DNA from: Chloroflexota bacterium
GTDB lineage: Bacteria > Chloroflexota > Anaerolineae > Anaerolineales > UBA11579
Assembly: GCA_016191875.1 (NCBI GenBank)
Contig: JACPVG010000003.1
Coordinates: 1 to 64,000, forward strand
Length of the DNA stretch: 64,000 nucleotides
Direction: 5' to 3'
Part shown: in pieces, positions 26,396 to 35,246 of the stretch
Position numbering within the stretch: the first letter of the stretch is position 1
Layout: each line of letters starts with the position of its first letter
The notes under the pieces: generated by a model
Databases searched by the model: none
The model's input: the letters and a program-made list of their open reading frames with translations, nothing else
What the model was told of the DNA's origin: nothing
Position numbers and translations under genes: made by a program

Positions 26396-27463
26396 ATGCT
26401 GGACAAGGTTGAGGGCATCCTCGCCCGCTACGAAGCCATCGAGCGCGAACTCATGCAAGTCGGCGATGACTACCAGCGCGCCACCGAACTCGCCAAAGAA
26501 CGCGCCGAACTGGAAGACCTGGTCGAGATCGGACGCCAATACAAGAGCGTGCTGGCCCGCCTGGTCGAAGCCCGCGGGCTGGTGCACGGCGCCGACCCGG
26601 AACTGGCCGAACTGGCGCAGGCGGAAATCGATGAACTCGAGCCGAAGGTCGCCCCGCTCGAGGCCCAGATCAAAACCCTGTTGCTGCCCAGAGACCCGCG
26701 CGACGCCCGCAACGTCATCATGGAGATCCGCGCCGGTACCGGCGGCGACGAAGCCGGCCTGTTCGCCGCCGACCTGCTGCGCATGTACCTGCGCTACGCC
26801 GAACGCCGCGGCTGGAAGACCGAGATCCTCTCGATGAGCGAAACCGGCGTGGGCGGCGTGAAGGAAGCCATCGTCGAGATCAAAGGCAAGGGCGCCTTCT
26901 CGCAACTCAAGTTCGAGTCCGGGGTGCACCGCGTCCAGCGCGTCCCCGAGACCGAGAGCCAGGGCCGCATCCACACCTCCACTGCCACCGTGGCCGTGCT
27001 GGCCGAAGTGGACGAGGTCGAGATCGACATCCCGGACCGGGACATCGAGATCGAGATCTACAAATCGGCCGGGGCGGGCGGCCAGAACGTGCAGAAGAAC
27101 GCCACCGCCGTCCGCATCCGCCACCTGCCCAGCGGGCTGGTGGTGGCCTGCCAGGACGAGCGCAGCCAGCTCCAGAACCGCCTGCGCGCCATGAGCATCC
27201 TGCGCGCCCGCCTGTATGAGATTGCCGAAGAAAAACGCCGTTCCGAGATGGATGCCGCCCGCCGCTCGCAGGTGGGCAGCGGCGAACGCTCCGAGAAGAT
27301 TCGCACCTACAACTACCCGCAATCGCGCGTCACCGACCACCGCATCGGCGTCTCCTCGTTCAACCTGCCGGCGGTGATGGATGGCGATATCGCCCAGTTC
27401 ATCGATGAACTGCTGGCGAGCGACGAGGCCGAGCGCCTGGCCGCGGCCGGCTTCCAAAACTGA
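26396..27463 (+). CDS. prfA: Peptide chain release factor 1
   Basis: 355 residues, normal RF1 length. It reads UAA and UAG and triggers peptidyl-tRNA hydrolysis. The GGQ loop is AGAGGQNVQKNATAVR (about residues 225-240). The codon-recognition domain precedes it with VHRVQRVPETESQGRIHTS, the RF1 type rather than the SPF type of RF2. The C-terminus RIRTYNYPQSRVTDHR-like segment (KIRTYNYPQSRVTDHR) is conserved. It is followed 7 nt later by prmC, whose product methylates the GGQ glutamine. Confidence 0.97.
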   Translation: MLDKVEGILARYEAIERELMQVGDDYQRATELAKERAELEDLVEIGRQYKSVLARLVEARGLVHGADPELAELAQAEIDELEPKVAPLEAQIKTLLLPRDPRDARNVIMEIRAGTGGDEAGLFAADLLRMYLRYAERRGWKTEILSMSETGVGGVKEAIVEIKGKGAFSQLKFESGVHRVQRVPETESQGRIHTSTATVAVLAEVDEVEIDIPDRDIEIEIYKSAGAGGQNVQKNATAVRIRHLPSGLVVACQDERSQLQNRLRAMSILRARLYEIAEEKRRSEMDAARRSQVGSGERSEKIRTYNYPQSRVTDHRIGVSSFNLPAVMDGDIAQFIDELLASDEAERLAAAGFQN

Positions 27464-27470
27464 CGCCGCC

Positions 27471-28334
27471 ATGAGCCTGCCCGCCCCTGCCCTGCCGGAG
27501 ACTGTTTCGGCTGCGCTGGCCGAGGGCACGACGGCCCTGGGCGCGTACAGCGATACCCCTGCGCTGGAAGCCCAGACCCTGCTGGCGCACCTGGCCGGCC
27601 GCCCGCGCCCCGGCCTGCTGGCCCACCCCGAAGAACCCCTCAGCCTTGACGTGGCCGCCGCCTACCGCGCCGCCCTGCGCCGCCGCGCCCTGGGTGAACC
27701 GTTGCCCTACCTGTTGGGCGAATGGGAGTTCTACGGCTTGGCGTTTTTCGTCGGCCCCCAGGCGCTCATCCCCCGCCCGGAGACCGAACTCCTGGTCGAG
27801 ACCGCCCTCGGCTGGCTGAAGGCCCACCCCGCCCGCCGCCTGGCAGCCGACATCGGCACGGGCACGGGCATCATCGCCATCTCCCTTGCAACCCGGATTG
27901 CAGATTTGCACGTCACTGCAACCGACGTTTCCGAGGCCGCCCTGGCCCTCGCCCGCCGCAACGCCGAACGGCACGCGGTACAGGAACAGGTGCGCTTTGC
28001 CCAGGGCGACCTGGCCGATGCGCTCGACGCGCCGGTCGACCTGCTGTGCGCCAACCTGCCCTACATCCCCTCTGCGGCGCTGAACGGCCTGCCGGTGGCA
28101 AAGTTCGAGCCGCGCCTGGCGCTGGATGGCGGCCCGGACGGATTGGACTTGATTCGCCGCCTGCTGGCGGACGCCCCCGCCGCGCTCACCCTCGGCGGGC
28201 TGGCCCTGCTGGAGATCGAAACCGGGCAGGGCAGGCGCGCGCCCCAGATCGCCCGCGAGCATTTCCCCAGGGCAGCCATCGAAGTGCGCCCCGACCTCGC
28301 CGGGCATCCGCGCCTGCTGCTGGTGCAGACATAA
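27471..28334 (+). CDS. prmC: Release factor glutamine methyltransferase
   Basis: 287 residues. A SAM-dependent N5-glutamine methyltransferase acting on the GGQ motif of RF1/RF2. The ATG at 27471 follows the prfA stop by 7 nt. The N-terminal helical domain precedes the Rossmann fold with ADIGTGTGIIAISLA (motif I). The catalytic NPPY is NLPY here (CANLPYIPS), a variant that occurs in the family. LIPRPETELLVE is the conserved PrmC signature upstream of motif I. Co-transcribed with prfA. Confidence 0.94.
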   Translation: MSLPAPALPETVSAALAEGTTALGAYSDTPALEAQTLLAHLAGRPRPGLLAHPEEPLSLDVAAAYRAALRRRALGEPLPYLLGEWEFYGLAFFVGPQALIPRPETELLVETALGWLKAHPARRLAADIGTGTGIIAISLATRIADLHVTATDVSEAALALARRNAERHAVQEQVRFAQGDLADALDAPVDLLCANLPYIPSAALNGLPVAKFEPRLALDGGPDGLDLIRRLLADAPAALTLGGLALLEIETGQGRRAPQIAREHFPRAAIEVRPDLAGHPRLLLVQT

Positions 28335-28358
28335 GAGTTAATCATGCAGGCACCTAAT

Positions 28359-28432
28359 GTAGGGGCGACCTGCTGGTCGCCCATGAACACAGCATGGAGT
28401 TGTAGGGGCGCAGCATGCTGCGCCCCTGCCCA
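28359..28432. repeat. Two short hairpins of the TAGGGGCG family
   Basis: GTAGGGGCGACC-TGCT-GGTCGCC and TAGGGGCGCAGCA-TGCTGCGCCCCT sit back to back between prmC and tsaC. They belong to the repeat whose core is also found near 1.5, 22.4 and 61.2 kb. Confidence 0.55.
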
Positions 28433-28450
28433 ATCGGTGGGGGGTATGCC

Positions 28451-29077
28451 ATGAACCCCCTTATCCTCCCCGCCGGCGACCCGGCCGCCATCGCAGAGGC
28501 CGTGCGCGCCCTGCGCCGCGGCGCGCCGGTCGCCTTCCCCACCGACACGGTCTACGGCCTGGGCGCGCTCGTCACCGACCCGGCCGCCATTGGTCGCTTG
28601 TACGACATCAAGAGCCGCGACGAAACCAAAGCCATCCCCGTTCTGCTGGCGGGCGACGACCAGTTGCCCCAGGTGGCTGTCGAGCTGAGTCCGGCCGCGC
28701 GCCAACTTGCCCGGCGCTTCTGGCCCGGGCCGCTCACGCTGGTCGTTCCGCGCCGCCCCGCCCTGCCCGAGATCCTCTCGCCGCGCCCCACCATTGGCGT
28801 GCGCGTGCCCGACCACCCGGCGGCGCGCGCCCTGCTGGCCGCGGCCGGGCCGCTGGCCGTCACATCCGCCAACCTCTCCGGCGCGGCGGACTGCCGCACA
28901 GCGGAGGAGGTGGCGGCGCAACTGGGCGGGCGCATCGCCTTGATTCTGGATGGCGGGATGACGCCGGGCGGCGTACCGAGCACGGTGGCCGACACGACCG
29001 GGCCGGAAGTCGCCATCCTGCGGGCAGGGCCGATCACAGCCGAAGAGATCGCGTCGGCATTGGCGCAGATAGGCTGA
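28451..29077 (+). CDS. tsaC: L-threonylcarbamoyladenylate synthase (Sua5/YrdC/YwlC family)
   Basis: 208 residues, the short TsaC form without the Sua5 C-terminal domain. It makes threonylcarbamoyl-AMP from threonine, bicarbonate and ATP, the first step of t6A37 in ANN-reading tRNAs. The start MNPLILPAG at 28451 is preceded by a G-rich tract. Motifs are VAFPTDTVYGLGAL, KSRDETKAIPVLL (KxR..KP-type loop), FWPGPLTLVV and TSANLSG, all family hallmarks. The second-step enzyme TsaD is encoded 2 kb downstream on the other strand. Confidence 0.95.
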   Translation: MNPLILPAGDPAAIAEAVRALRRGAPVAFPTDTVYGLGALVTDPAAIGRLYDIKSRDETKAIPVLLAGDDQLPQVAVELSPAARQLARRFWPGPLTLVVPRRPALPEILSPRPTIGVRVPDHPAARALLAAAGPLAVTSANLSGAADCRTAEEVAAQLGGRIALILDGGMTPGGVPSTVADTTGPEVAILRAGPITAEEIASALAQIG

Positions 29078-29132
29078 ACCCTCCTCTCATCCAATCCTCA
29101 CCCGATTCTCAGCCTGCGCTTAAGCATGCCCA

Positions 29133-29210
29133 TATAATTGCCCCCGGACAACCCTTCTCCTCCTTAATGTGACCGCCGTCGTGGCATCCGCCCGGCGGCG
29201 GTTCTGTTTT
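29133..29210 (+). ncRNA. Possible short transcript: -10 box, leader and terminator without ORF
   Basis: TATAAT at about 29133-29138 is followed by about 35 nt, including TCTCCTCC, and then a hairpin (ACCGCCG 29172-29178 with CGGCGGT 29196-29202) and TCTGTTTTG. No reading frame fits. It could be a small RNA of about 65 nt, or simply the tsaC terminator with a chance -10 box. Confidence 0.25.
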
Positions 29211-29224
29211 GCCTGAAAAGGACA

Positions 29225-29340
29225 GGTAATTGGGAATCAGGTAATCAGGAATTAGGCATCAGGAAGTGGACTCGTCCCGATACCCTGAGTAACGGATTAC
29301 CTGATCACCCAATTACCGATTACCAATTCCTAATGACCAC
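29225..29340. repeat. Inverted array of AATCAGGT-type words
   Basis: GGTAATTGGGAATCAGG... (29225-29246) pairs with the near-complement at 29295-29317 across a ~48-nt loop. Both arms and their flanks are made of 7-8-nt variants of GGTAATCA or its complement. The right arm touches the stop of the methyltransferase gene, so the hairpin may end both convergent transcripts. Confidence 0.5.
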
Positions 29341-30228
29341 TTACCCATCTTTTACGCCTTCCACATACAGCCCGATCTCCGGCCGGCGGAAATCGAAGAA
29401 GCGCGGGTCACGCAGGATCGGCGCGGCGCTCTGCACGTAGCCGGAACGGGCGGCAGAGGCGAAACCGGCGCGCCGGAACATGCCCACCAGTTTCTCGGCG
29501 TTGTACCAGTTGATGTGGTTGCCCGGATACTGGCGCTGTTTCTCCAGCGACGCCCGCGCCCGGCAGGCGTCCATCGCCGCGGCAAACGGCAGTCGCCCGA
29601 ACAGGTCGTTCAACTCGCCGTCGCTGATGGGGTTCGCCACCGGGTCGGTGTGAATCTCGCTGGCATTGCTGGCGAACTGGTACAGGAAGTTCTGTCCGAT
29701 GGACGCGTCGTTGGGGTTCGTGCGGAAGGTCTTGTTGGGATAGGTCTTCTCGTGCGCGTCCTTGCGCCAGAACAGCGTCCGGTCGCCGGCCTGCCACGCC
29801 CGATAGTAGATATCCATGTCCGGGACAATGACGCGCAACACCCCGCCCGGCCGCAGGGCGCGGCAGGCTTCGTTCAGGAAGTGTTGGGCGGCTTCGTCGG
29901 TGACGTGTTCGAGCGCGTAGGAAGTGTAGACGATGCAGGCCGTGCCGTCGGCCACCGGCAGAGGGGTCAGGCTGAGCAGGTCCCAGGCCAGGTCGAGTTT
30001 CTCGGCGTTGTCGTACCACTCGGAGGGGTGGTCGATCTTCGTCCAGGCCGGGTGATTGAACTGCGGCCCCGCGCCCACGTTGTAGAACTGCCGCTTTTGC
30101 ACCGCCTCCGCGCCATACAGCGATTCGTACGCGGCGAGGTCAACCTGCGCGGCGGCCTTATTACGAGCGGCAGGCGTGTCAGAAGATTGGATAAGGACGC
30201 GGCGAAGGAGGAATTTGATGGATTTCAT
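29341..30228 (-). CDS. Class I SAM-dependent methyltransferase
   Basis: 295 residues. The segment QFYNVGAGPQF is motif I (GxG) and YTSYALEHVTDEAAQHFLNE is the conserved post-III region of the Methyltransf_11 type. RALRPGGVLRVIVPDMD is the next strand. There is an unusual ~90-residue insert (AGDRTLFWRKDAHEKTYPNK and beyond) before the C-terminal helix, as in methyltransferases of glycan biosynthesis. The substrate is unknown. Its start overlaps the membrane gene upstream by 4 nt, and it is last in the PAC2-M24-tsaD string. Confidence 0.8.
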   Translation of the reverse strand: MKSIKFLLRRVLIQSSDTPAARNKAAAQVDLAAYESLYGAEAVQKRQFYNVGAGPQFNHPAWTKIDHPSEWYDNAEKLDLAWDLLSLTPLPVADGTACIVYTSYALEHVTDEAAQHFLNEACRALRPGGVLRVIVPDMDIYYRAWQAGDRTLFWRKDAHEKTYPNKTFRTNPNDASIGQNFLYQFASNASEIHTDPVANPISDGELNDLFGRLPFAAAMDACRARASLEKQRQYPGNHINWYNAEKLVGMFRRAGFASAARSGYVQSAAPILRDPRFFDFRRPEIGLYVEGVKDG

Positions 30229-30983
30229 TCTATTGGAGGGATCTGGAGTTCTTCGAGCCTGTCATCTTTTTTAATTAGATACTCTCGGCGAAGCATGTAC
30301 ATTAAGGCGATTCCCTGAACAACTGCTGTCAATACGGACATAACAAATGAAAGTCCAAACAAGGGAAATATGCCCGGACGGAAGAAAGTCATTCCCACGG
30401 AGGAAATCGTACTTACCAGAGATTGTACGAGCGCAGCAACAAGCCACGGGCGCGCGTTTTCAAACCAAGTCTTGAGTTCGACGGACTGTACGATAGCAAG
30501 CGAGAAGCCATGAATAAGATCAAGGATTAGAGTAAGTGCCAAGAAGGCGCCGGGATACTGGGGCTGAAACTCCCCGCTAAGTATTGTGTCGGGCGTTACG
30601 GCGAAACTCATGACCAGAACTGTTGACCTGACAAACCATCGGGACAAATAGGAGGCGAGATAGGCGAAACCAGAGCCTATTGAAGTGACCCAAATCCATC
30701 TGTACGCAGTGTTCAGATGTCTTCTCAGTACCAACCATCCTGCAATTCCCACAATCGCACCGTGCACTAGCTTCTGTACCGTTCCGATCGATACTACAGC
30801 GAGCTCGGAAGTGGCCGCAAGAAAAGCTCTGCTGAACAAGGAGTTAAGAAGATGGAACCCGGCAAACGAGATGATTAACAGCGAAATGACCCAATAGACG
30901 AGTTCCTTTCTCCAATAGCCCCAACGCGTCTTGTCAACGAATTCGCTGTAGATCAGTACGTCCCCATCAAACTCCTTTTCCAT
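30225..30983 (-). CDS. Polytopic membrane protein, unknown
   Basis: 252 residues with about six membrane segments (near residues 28-50, 60-85, 95-115, 125-140, 150-175, 190-235). It has charged ends: the N-terminus MEKEFDGDVLIYSEFVDKTR and the C-terminus KKDDRLEELQIPP face the cytosol. Not recognised. Base use is somewhat AT-richer than in tsaD upstream, which may mark a later insertion. It sits 9 nt after the tsaD stop and overlaps the methyltransferase start by 4 nt, so it is co-translated with its neighbours. Confidence 0.65.
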   Translation of the reverse strand: MEKEFDGDVLIYSEFVDKTRWGYWRKELVYWVISLLIISFAGFHLLNSLFSRAFLAATSELAVVSIGTVQKLVHGAIVGIAGWLVLRRHLNTAYRWIWVTSIGSGFAYLASYLSRWFVRSTVLVMSFAVTPDTILSGEFQPQYPGAFLALTLILDLIHGFSLAIVQSVELKTWFENARPWLVAALVQSLVSTISSVGMTFFRPGIFPLFGLSFVMSVLTAVVQGIALMYMLRREYLIKKDDRLEELQIPPIE

Positions 30984-30992
30984 GGTCTCTGC

Positions 30993-32078
30993 CTAACTCC
31001 CCACCGCCCAGTTCGGCAGGGCGTCCATCGCCATCGGTTCGGCGGCGGACATGCCCAGCGCGTGGCGGTAGTAGCCCGCCGCAGCGATCATCGCCGCGTT
31101 GTCGGTGCAGTACTTCAGCGCCGGGATGTGCACCCGGCCGGGCGTGTCTTTGGTCACCAGCGCGCGCAGTGCCGCATTGGCCGACACCCCGCCCGCCACG
31201 ATGAGTTCCTTGGCATTGTGCTGCTGCGCCGCGAAGCGCGCCTTGGTCGCCAGCACCTCCACCACCGCCTGCTGGAACGAAGCCGCCAGGTCGGCGGTCG
31301 GCAGGGGCGCGTCGACGGCGTTCCAGTCCTTCACCGCCGCGGCCGCCTCCGGCGTCAGCGTCTTGCGCTTGAGGTCGCGCACCTGGTGCAGCACCGCCGT
31401 CTTCAGCCCGCTGAACGAAAAATCGAACGTGCCTTCCAGCCAGGCGCGCGGGAAGGCGAACGCCGCCGGGTCGCCGCCCGCCGCGGCCGCCTGGATGGCC
31501 GGCCCGCCGGGGTAGCCCAGGCCGAGCAGGCGTCCCACCTTGTCGAAGGCCTCGCCCGCCGCGTCGTCCAGCGTGCCGCCCAGCCGCTGATACGTGAGGT
31601 GGCTGGTCATCAGCGCCAGTTCGGTGTGCCCGCCGGAGACCACCAGCGCCACCAGCGGGAAAGCCGGTTCGGGTTCGCCGTCCTTCGGGTCCAGCCAGGC
31701 GGAGTAAATGTGCCCTTCGAGGTGGTTGACGCCGATGAGCGGCTTGCCGCCGCCCAGCGCCAGCCCCTTGGCGAAGTTGAGGCCCACCACCAGGCTGCCC
31801 GGCAGGCCGGGCCCCTGGGTCACGGCGATGGCGTCGATGTCGTCCAGGCTGAGGTGCGCCTGTTGCAGGGCTTCTTCGACCACGGCGTAAATGGTTCGGA
31901 TGTGCTCGCGCGAGGCTTCCTCCGGGAACACGCCGCCGTATTTGGCGTGCAGTTCGGCCTGCGAAGCGACCACGCTGGAGAGGGCGCGGCGTCCGTCCTC
32001 GACCACCGCCGCCGCGGTTTCATCGCACGACGTTTCGATGCCCAAAACCCGTGCCGGGGGTAAGAGGTTTTCAGTCAT
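30993..32078 (-). CDS. tsaD: tRNA N6-adenosine threonylcarbamoyltransferase
   Basis: 361 residues. Transfers the threonylcarbamoyl group from TC-AMP to A37 of tRNA, working with TsaB and TsaE, which are not seen here. ASKHA fold: VLGIETSCDETAAAVV (phosphate 1 loop), the iron-binding NHLEGHIYSAW (HxxxH, about residues 118-128), LVVSGGHTELALM and GGVSANAALR. The third metal ligand is in YCTDNAAMIAAAGYY. Length is normal. It is cotranscribed with PAC2 and M24 genes upstream. Confidence 0.96.
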   Translation of the reverse strand: MTENLLPPARVLGIETSCDETAAAVVEDGRRALSSVVASQAELHAKYGGVFPEEASREHIRTIYAVVEEALQQAHLSLDDIDAIAVTQGPGLPGSLVVGLNFAKGLALGGGKPLIGVNHLEGHIYSAWLDPKDGEPEPAFPLVALVVSGGHTELALMTSHLTYQRLGGTLDDAAGEAFDKVGRLLGLGYPGGPAIQAAAAGGDPAAFAFPRAWLEGTFDFSFSGLKTAVLHQVRDLKRKTLTPEAAAAVKDWNAVDAPLPTADLAASFQQAVVEVLATKARFAAQQHNAKELIVAGGVSANAALRALVTKDTPGRVHIPALKYCTDNAAMIAAAGYYRHALGMSAAEPMAMDALPNWAVGS

Positions 32079-32115
32079 GGATGTTGATTAAACCTTTGAG
32101 CCAAAGGAACGTGAG

Positions 32116-32161
32116 CCGATATTCGAGTTTCGAATACCCAATATCGAATCTCGAATATCGG
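32116..32161. repeat. Perfect 12-bp inverted repeat between M24 and tsaD genes
   Basis: CCGATATTCGAG (32116-32127) pairs with CTCGAATATCGG (32150-32161), with further pairing of GTTTCGAATA/TATCGAATC inside. It fills most of the 84-nt gap. A related array of GATATTCG words lies at 51533-51606. The hairpin has no T-tract, so it is more likely a repeat or an mRNA processing/stability element inside the operon. Confidence 0.55.
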
Positions 32162-32162
32162 T

Positions 32163-33389
32163 TCATGCCTCTTCAATGGGCACGACCAGATCGTGCGGGA
32201 AGTCGGCCAGCACCTCAATGCCGCCGTCCGGCCGCACGTAGACGGTGTCCTCGATGCGCACGCCCATGCTCCGGCTGGGGTAATACAGCCCCGGCTCGAT
32301 GGTGACCACCACGCCCGGCCGCAGGAGCGAATCCTCGCGCGAGAACGGCTGCTCGTGGATGTTGAGGCCCAGCCCATGCCCCACGCTGTGCACGTAACCT
32401 TCCTGAATGGACGGGTCCTGGCGGATGGTGGCGTGCCCCTGGGCTTCGAACAGGTCGCAGGTGCGCTCCTGCAGCGCCTTGAACGGCGCGTTGGCCTCCA
32501 GCCCGCCCATCAGGTCATCGAACACGGCCTTCACATCGTCGTACAGTTTCTGCGCCTCCGGTGGGGCGTAGCCCAGGCACCAGGTGCGGGTGAAGTCGTA
32601 GTGGTAGCCGCCGCCCGGTTCCTGCAGGAAGATGTCGAACACGATGGTCTTGCCGAGTTCGAGGGCGTCCTCCGGGTTGCCGGTGCTGTGCGGCACGCCG
32701 GCGTCGCGGCCGATGGCGAAGATCGTGCCGTGCGGGTTCTCCACGCCCAGTTCCAGGGCGGCAGAGTTGATCAAGGTCTTGACATCGCCGACCGTGACCG
32801 GCGCGCCGTCCCCGTTCAGCAGCACGCCGTCTTTGGCCGTGTGACTCTGCAAATAGGCTCTTACCCGCCCCACCACCTCGGCGGTGATGCGCCCCATCCG
32901 GCGGATTCGCTCCGCCTCGTCGTCCTCTTTGGTTTCCATCGCCTCGGCCAGCAGGGTGCGCCCGCTCTGCCCGACGATCTCGTACTGCGGGGCCATCTGC
33001 GCCAGGGCGTTGAAGATGGCGAAGGGCGCGCCAATCTCCACCTTGCCGAACAGGCCCACCCGGCCCTTCTCCACGCCGCAGTCGGCCAGCATTCTCGCAT
33101 AGCGCGCCGCCTGGGCCTGGATGGCGTCGCCGCCGTGTTCTTTGGTCAGGCCGGGCAGGTCGTACTCCACCAGGTTGCGGGTCTGGTGGCCGGTGCGGGC
33201 GGCCTCGTCGCGCTCCATCGGGTTGTAGAACAGGGTCGGGGCGGCGCCGCGCGGTCTGATCAGCGCGCCGTCGCCCATGTGCACGTCGCCGGTGAAGTAG
33301 TGCATCATCGGGTTGTGGGTCGCCGCGCCGATCACCAGCAGCGCGTCGAGGTCGTGCTTTTCCATCAGGGCGTCCAGGTCGGATTTCAA
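32163..33389 (-). CDS. M24-family Xaa-Pro peptidase
   Basis: 408 residues. An N-terminal creatinase-like domain (about 1-150) precedes the pita-bread catalytic domain. Dinuclear metal ligands are visible: Asp in [10 protein letters not shown], Asp in YHYDFTRTW, His in [13 protein letters not shown], Glu in VTIEPGLYY and Glu in GVRIEDTVY. It cleaves N-terminal residues preceding proline, or is a related dipeptidase. A TTG start at 33389 with GAGGAG 7 nt upstream is preferred. The gene starts 5 nt beyond the PAC2 gene stop, and PAC2 and M24 likely form one unit. Confidence 0.88.
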   Translation of the reverse strand: MKSDLDALMEKHDLDALLVIGAATHNPMMHYFTGDVHMGDGALIRPRGAAPTLFYNPMERDEAARTGHQTRNLVEYDLPGLTKEHGGDAIQAQAARYARMLADCGVEKGRVGLFGKVEIGAPFAIFNALAQMAPQYEIVGQSGRTLLAEAMETKEDDEAERIRRMGRITAEVVGRVRAYLQSHTAKDGVLLNGDGAPVTVGDVKTLINSAALELGVENPHGTIFAIGRDAGVPHSTGNPEDALELGKTIVFDIFLQEPGGGYHYDFTRTWCLGYAPPEAQKLYDDVKAVFDDLMGGLEANAPFKALQERTCDLFEAQGHATIRQDPSIQEGYVHSVGHGLGLNIHEQPFSREDSLLRPGVVVTIEPGLYYPSRSMGVRIEDTVYVRPDGGIEVLADFPHDLVVPIEEA

Positions 33390-33393
33390 CGTC

Positions 33394-34326
33394 TCACTCC
33401 TCAGGCGGAAAATATTTGTCGCTCAGGCGGCGCAGTTCATCTTCCCACACGTCTTCCAGCGGGCTGAAGGCGCGTTCCTCGAACTGGCTGGAGAGCCGCT
33501 CCATGTATTCGGTCACGCCCAACTCCGGGTGTTCGTGTTCCAGCCGGTCAAGCCGCTTCTTCACCGCTTCCACCTCCTGGCGGGCTTTTTCCTCCAGGTC
33601 GTCCAGGTTGAATTCCGCGCCCAAGAAGTGGTTCACCCGCCGCATGGCCCCCAGCCAGGCCATGTGATCGTTCTCTATATGGATGGTCTCGCTCAGGTCC
33701 GTCTCTTCGTCGCTGAACTGGTAGATCGGGCAGAAGGCATACAGGCCCAGCAGGGGCAGGCCCTGCTCCCCGGCGCGCTTGCACAGGTAGGAACTGATGC
33801 TGCTCGGCCCCTGGTAGTTGGAAAGATCCACCGCCAGGCTGCCGGCGCGCTCGCGCAGGGCGGGCAGACTGTAGATGGCGGTGAACAGCCGCTCGCGGTC
33901 GTAGGGCACCTCGGCGTAGATGCCGCCGAACATCACCACCTGCTTCACCTCCAGCGTGCGGGCGGCTTCCAGCAGGTCCTGGACGTAGCGTTCGGCGTTA
34001 AGGTGCGGTTCGTCGCCGATGAAGATGACGGTGCTGCGGCCGCCCACCTCGGCGTGGTGGAATTCGTTGCGCGGCAGGTGCAGGGCCTTGGGGTGGCCGT
34101 CTTCGTGCTGGATGATCGGACGCAGGAAGGGCTGGAAGCCGGGCAACTGGAAGAGGTAGTAATCGTCCGCCGCCAGGCGTCCGATGGGACGCGCCTGCAT
34201 GCGCTCGATCAGGTATTCCGGCAGGCCGGAAGACACCGCCCCGCCATCCACCCAGTGCCGCCAGCCGGCCAGCAAGACGGTGTCTTTGCCCTTGGGCGTT
34301 TCCCAGAATTCAAACCGTTCGCTCAT
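33394..34326 (-). CDS. PAC2-family protein (proteasome-assembly-chaperone-like)
   Basis: 310 residues of the PAC2 family, an ATP-grasp-unrelated fold common in archaea, actinobacteria and Chloroflexota. Family features are the early GWRHWVDGGAVSSGL, the central STVIFIGDEPHLN and VVMFGGIYAEVPYDR, and the C-terminal helical tail. That tail is charged and probably coiled (EEKARQEVEAVKKRLDRLEHE). In bacteria its function is not established. The first gene of the string M24-tsaD-membrane protein-methyltransferase. TAGAAT (34335-34340, minus) ends 8 nt before the ATG, a leaderless arrangement. Confidence 0.82.
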   Translation of the reverse strand: MSERFEFWETPKGKDTVLLAGWRHWVDGGAVSSGLPEYLIERMQARPIGRLAADDYYLFQLPGFQPFLRPIIQHEDGHPKALHLPRNEFHHAEVGGRSTVIFIGDEPHLNAERYVQDLLEAARTLEVKQVVMFGGIYAEVPYDRERLFTAIYSLPALRERAGSLAVDLSNYQGPSSISSYLCKRAGEQGLPLLGLYAFCPIYQFSDEETDLSETIHIENDHMAWLGAMRRVNHFLGAEFNLDDLEEKARQEVEAVKKRLDRLEHEHPELGVTEYMERLSSQFEERAFSPLEDVWEDELRRLSDKYFPPEE

Positions 34327-34457
34327 CGCGGTTAATTCTACCCCAGCGGCGCGGCTTGCAGGAATGTAAACAAATCTCTATCGACAACCGCCCGCCGATG
34401 GGCTATGATGGTTCCAAGGGTTCCTGACGGGCAAAATCATGGACCCGGAGGATTGCC

Positions 34458-35174
34458 ATGAAACGTTTTCTCATTTTGGCCCTGGCGCTTTCCATGCTGC
34501 TGGCCGCCTGCGGCCCGGAAAGCAGCACGGTCACTGTGCTTTCCGTGGACCAGGACACCGGCGTGGTGGAAGTGGAGACCGGCGACGGCCAGGTGTTCAC
34601 CATCACCGCCCCGCCCGGCTACGACCTCTCCGCCCTGGAGGCCGGTATGGTCATTGACCTCTCCGAGGGCCTGCAGGACGCCTTTGAAGACAGCCTGGAG
34701 GACAGCGAGAGCGACGAGGAGGCGCGCGGCGCCTACTGCAAGGACGGCGCCGGCGAGCACCCGGCGCTTGCCAACCTGGCCGAAGAATCCGGCACGCCCT
34801 ACGCCGACCTGCTGGCCCTGTTCTGCGAAGAGAACTTCGGCGTCGGCGAACTGCGCGTGGCGCTGCGGTACGCCGAAGAAGCCGGCAGCGACCTGGCGAC
34901 CATCCTCGCCCTGCACGAGCAGTACGGCAACTGGGGCGTGTTGTCCCAGGCGATCAAGCTCTCCGGCGACGCGGGCATCTCCTTCACCGAAGTGCTGGCG
35001 CTGTACGACAGCCTGGGCAATTGGGGCAAGGTGCGCCAGGAACTCGGCCTGACCGGCAAACCCGACGACACGGGCAAACCCGATAACCCCGGCAAGCCGG
35101 ACGACCCCGGCGGCGGCAATGGCAATGGGAACGGGAATGGCAACGGCGGCGGGGAAGATGACGGCGACGATTAG
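34458..35174 (+). CDS. Lipoprotein with disordered Gly/Asn/Asp tail
   Basis: 238 residues. The signal peptide ends in the lipobox MLLAACGPE (Cys at about residue 17). A short beta domain follows (STVTVLSVDQDTGVVEVETG, of the type that binds at membranes or in fibres). Next is an all-helical part with repeated LALHEQYGNWG and LALYDSLGNWG units, then a tail of GKPDD/GKPDN repeats and NGNGN runs. No enzyme motif is seen. GGAGGATTGCC precedes the ATG, and a TATGAT box lies about 60 nt upstream. It ends at a strong hairpin. Confidence 0.75.
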   Translation: MKRFLILALALSMLLAACGPESSTVTVLSVDQDTGVVEVETGDGQVFTITAPPGYDLSALEAGMVIDLSEGLQDAFEDSLEDSESDEEARGAYCKDGAGEHPALANLAEESGTPYADLLALFCEENFGVGELRVALRYAEEAGSDLATILALHEQYGNWGVLSQAIKLSGDAGISFTEVLALYDSLGNWGKVRQELGLTGKPDDTGKPDNPGKPDDPGGGNGNGNGNGNGGGEDDGDD

Positions 35175-35191
35175 CCTCTGACCCCATTGCG

Positions 35192-35236
35192 AGAATCAAA
35201 CCGAGCGCGGCATCTGCCGCGCTCGCTTGATTCTGG
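35192..35236. terminator. Long hairpin between convergent genes
   Basis: AGAATCAAACCGAGCGCGGCA (split as AGAATCAA and CCGAGCGCGGCA, 35192-35212) pairs with TGCCGCGCTCG and TTGATTCT (35215-35234) with one small mismatch. It lies between the lipoprotein and the membrane gene and may serve both strands, though no T-run follows. Confidence 0.6.
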
Positions 35237-35246
35237 GGTTGTCGGT

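Noticed and set aside
34335-34340. A diguanylate-cyclase or RNA-thermometer type control of the PAC2 operon
   Set aside because: Nothing but a -10 box directly at the start codon is visible; no structured leader exists.
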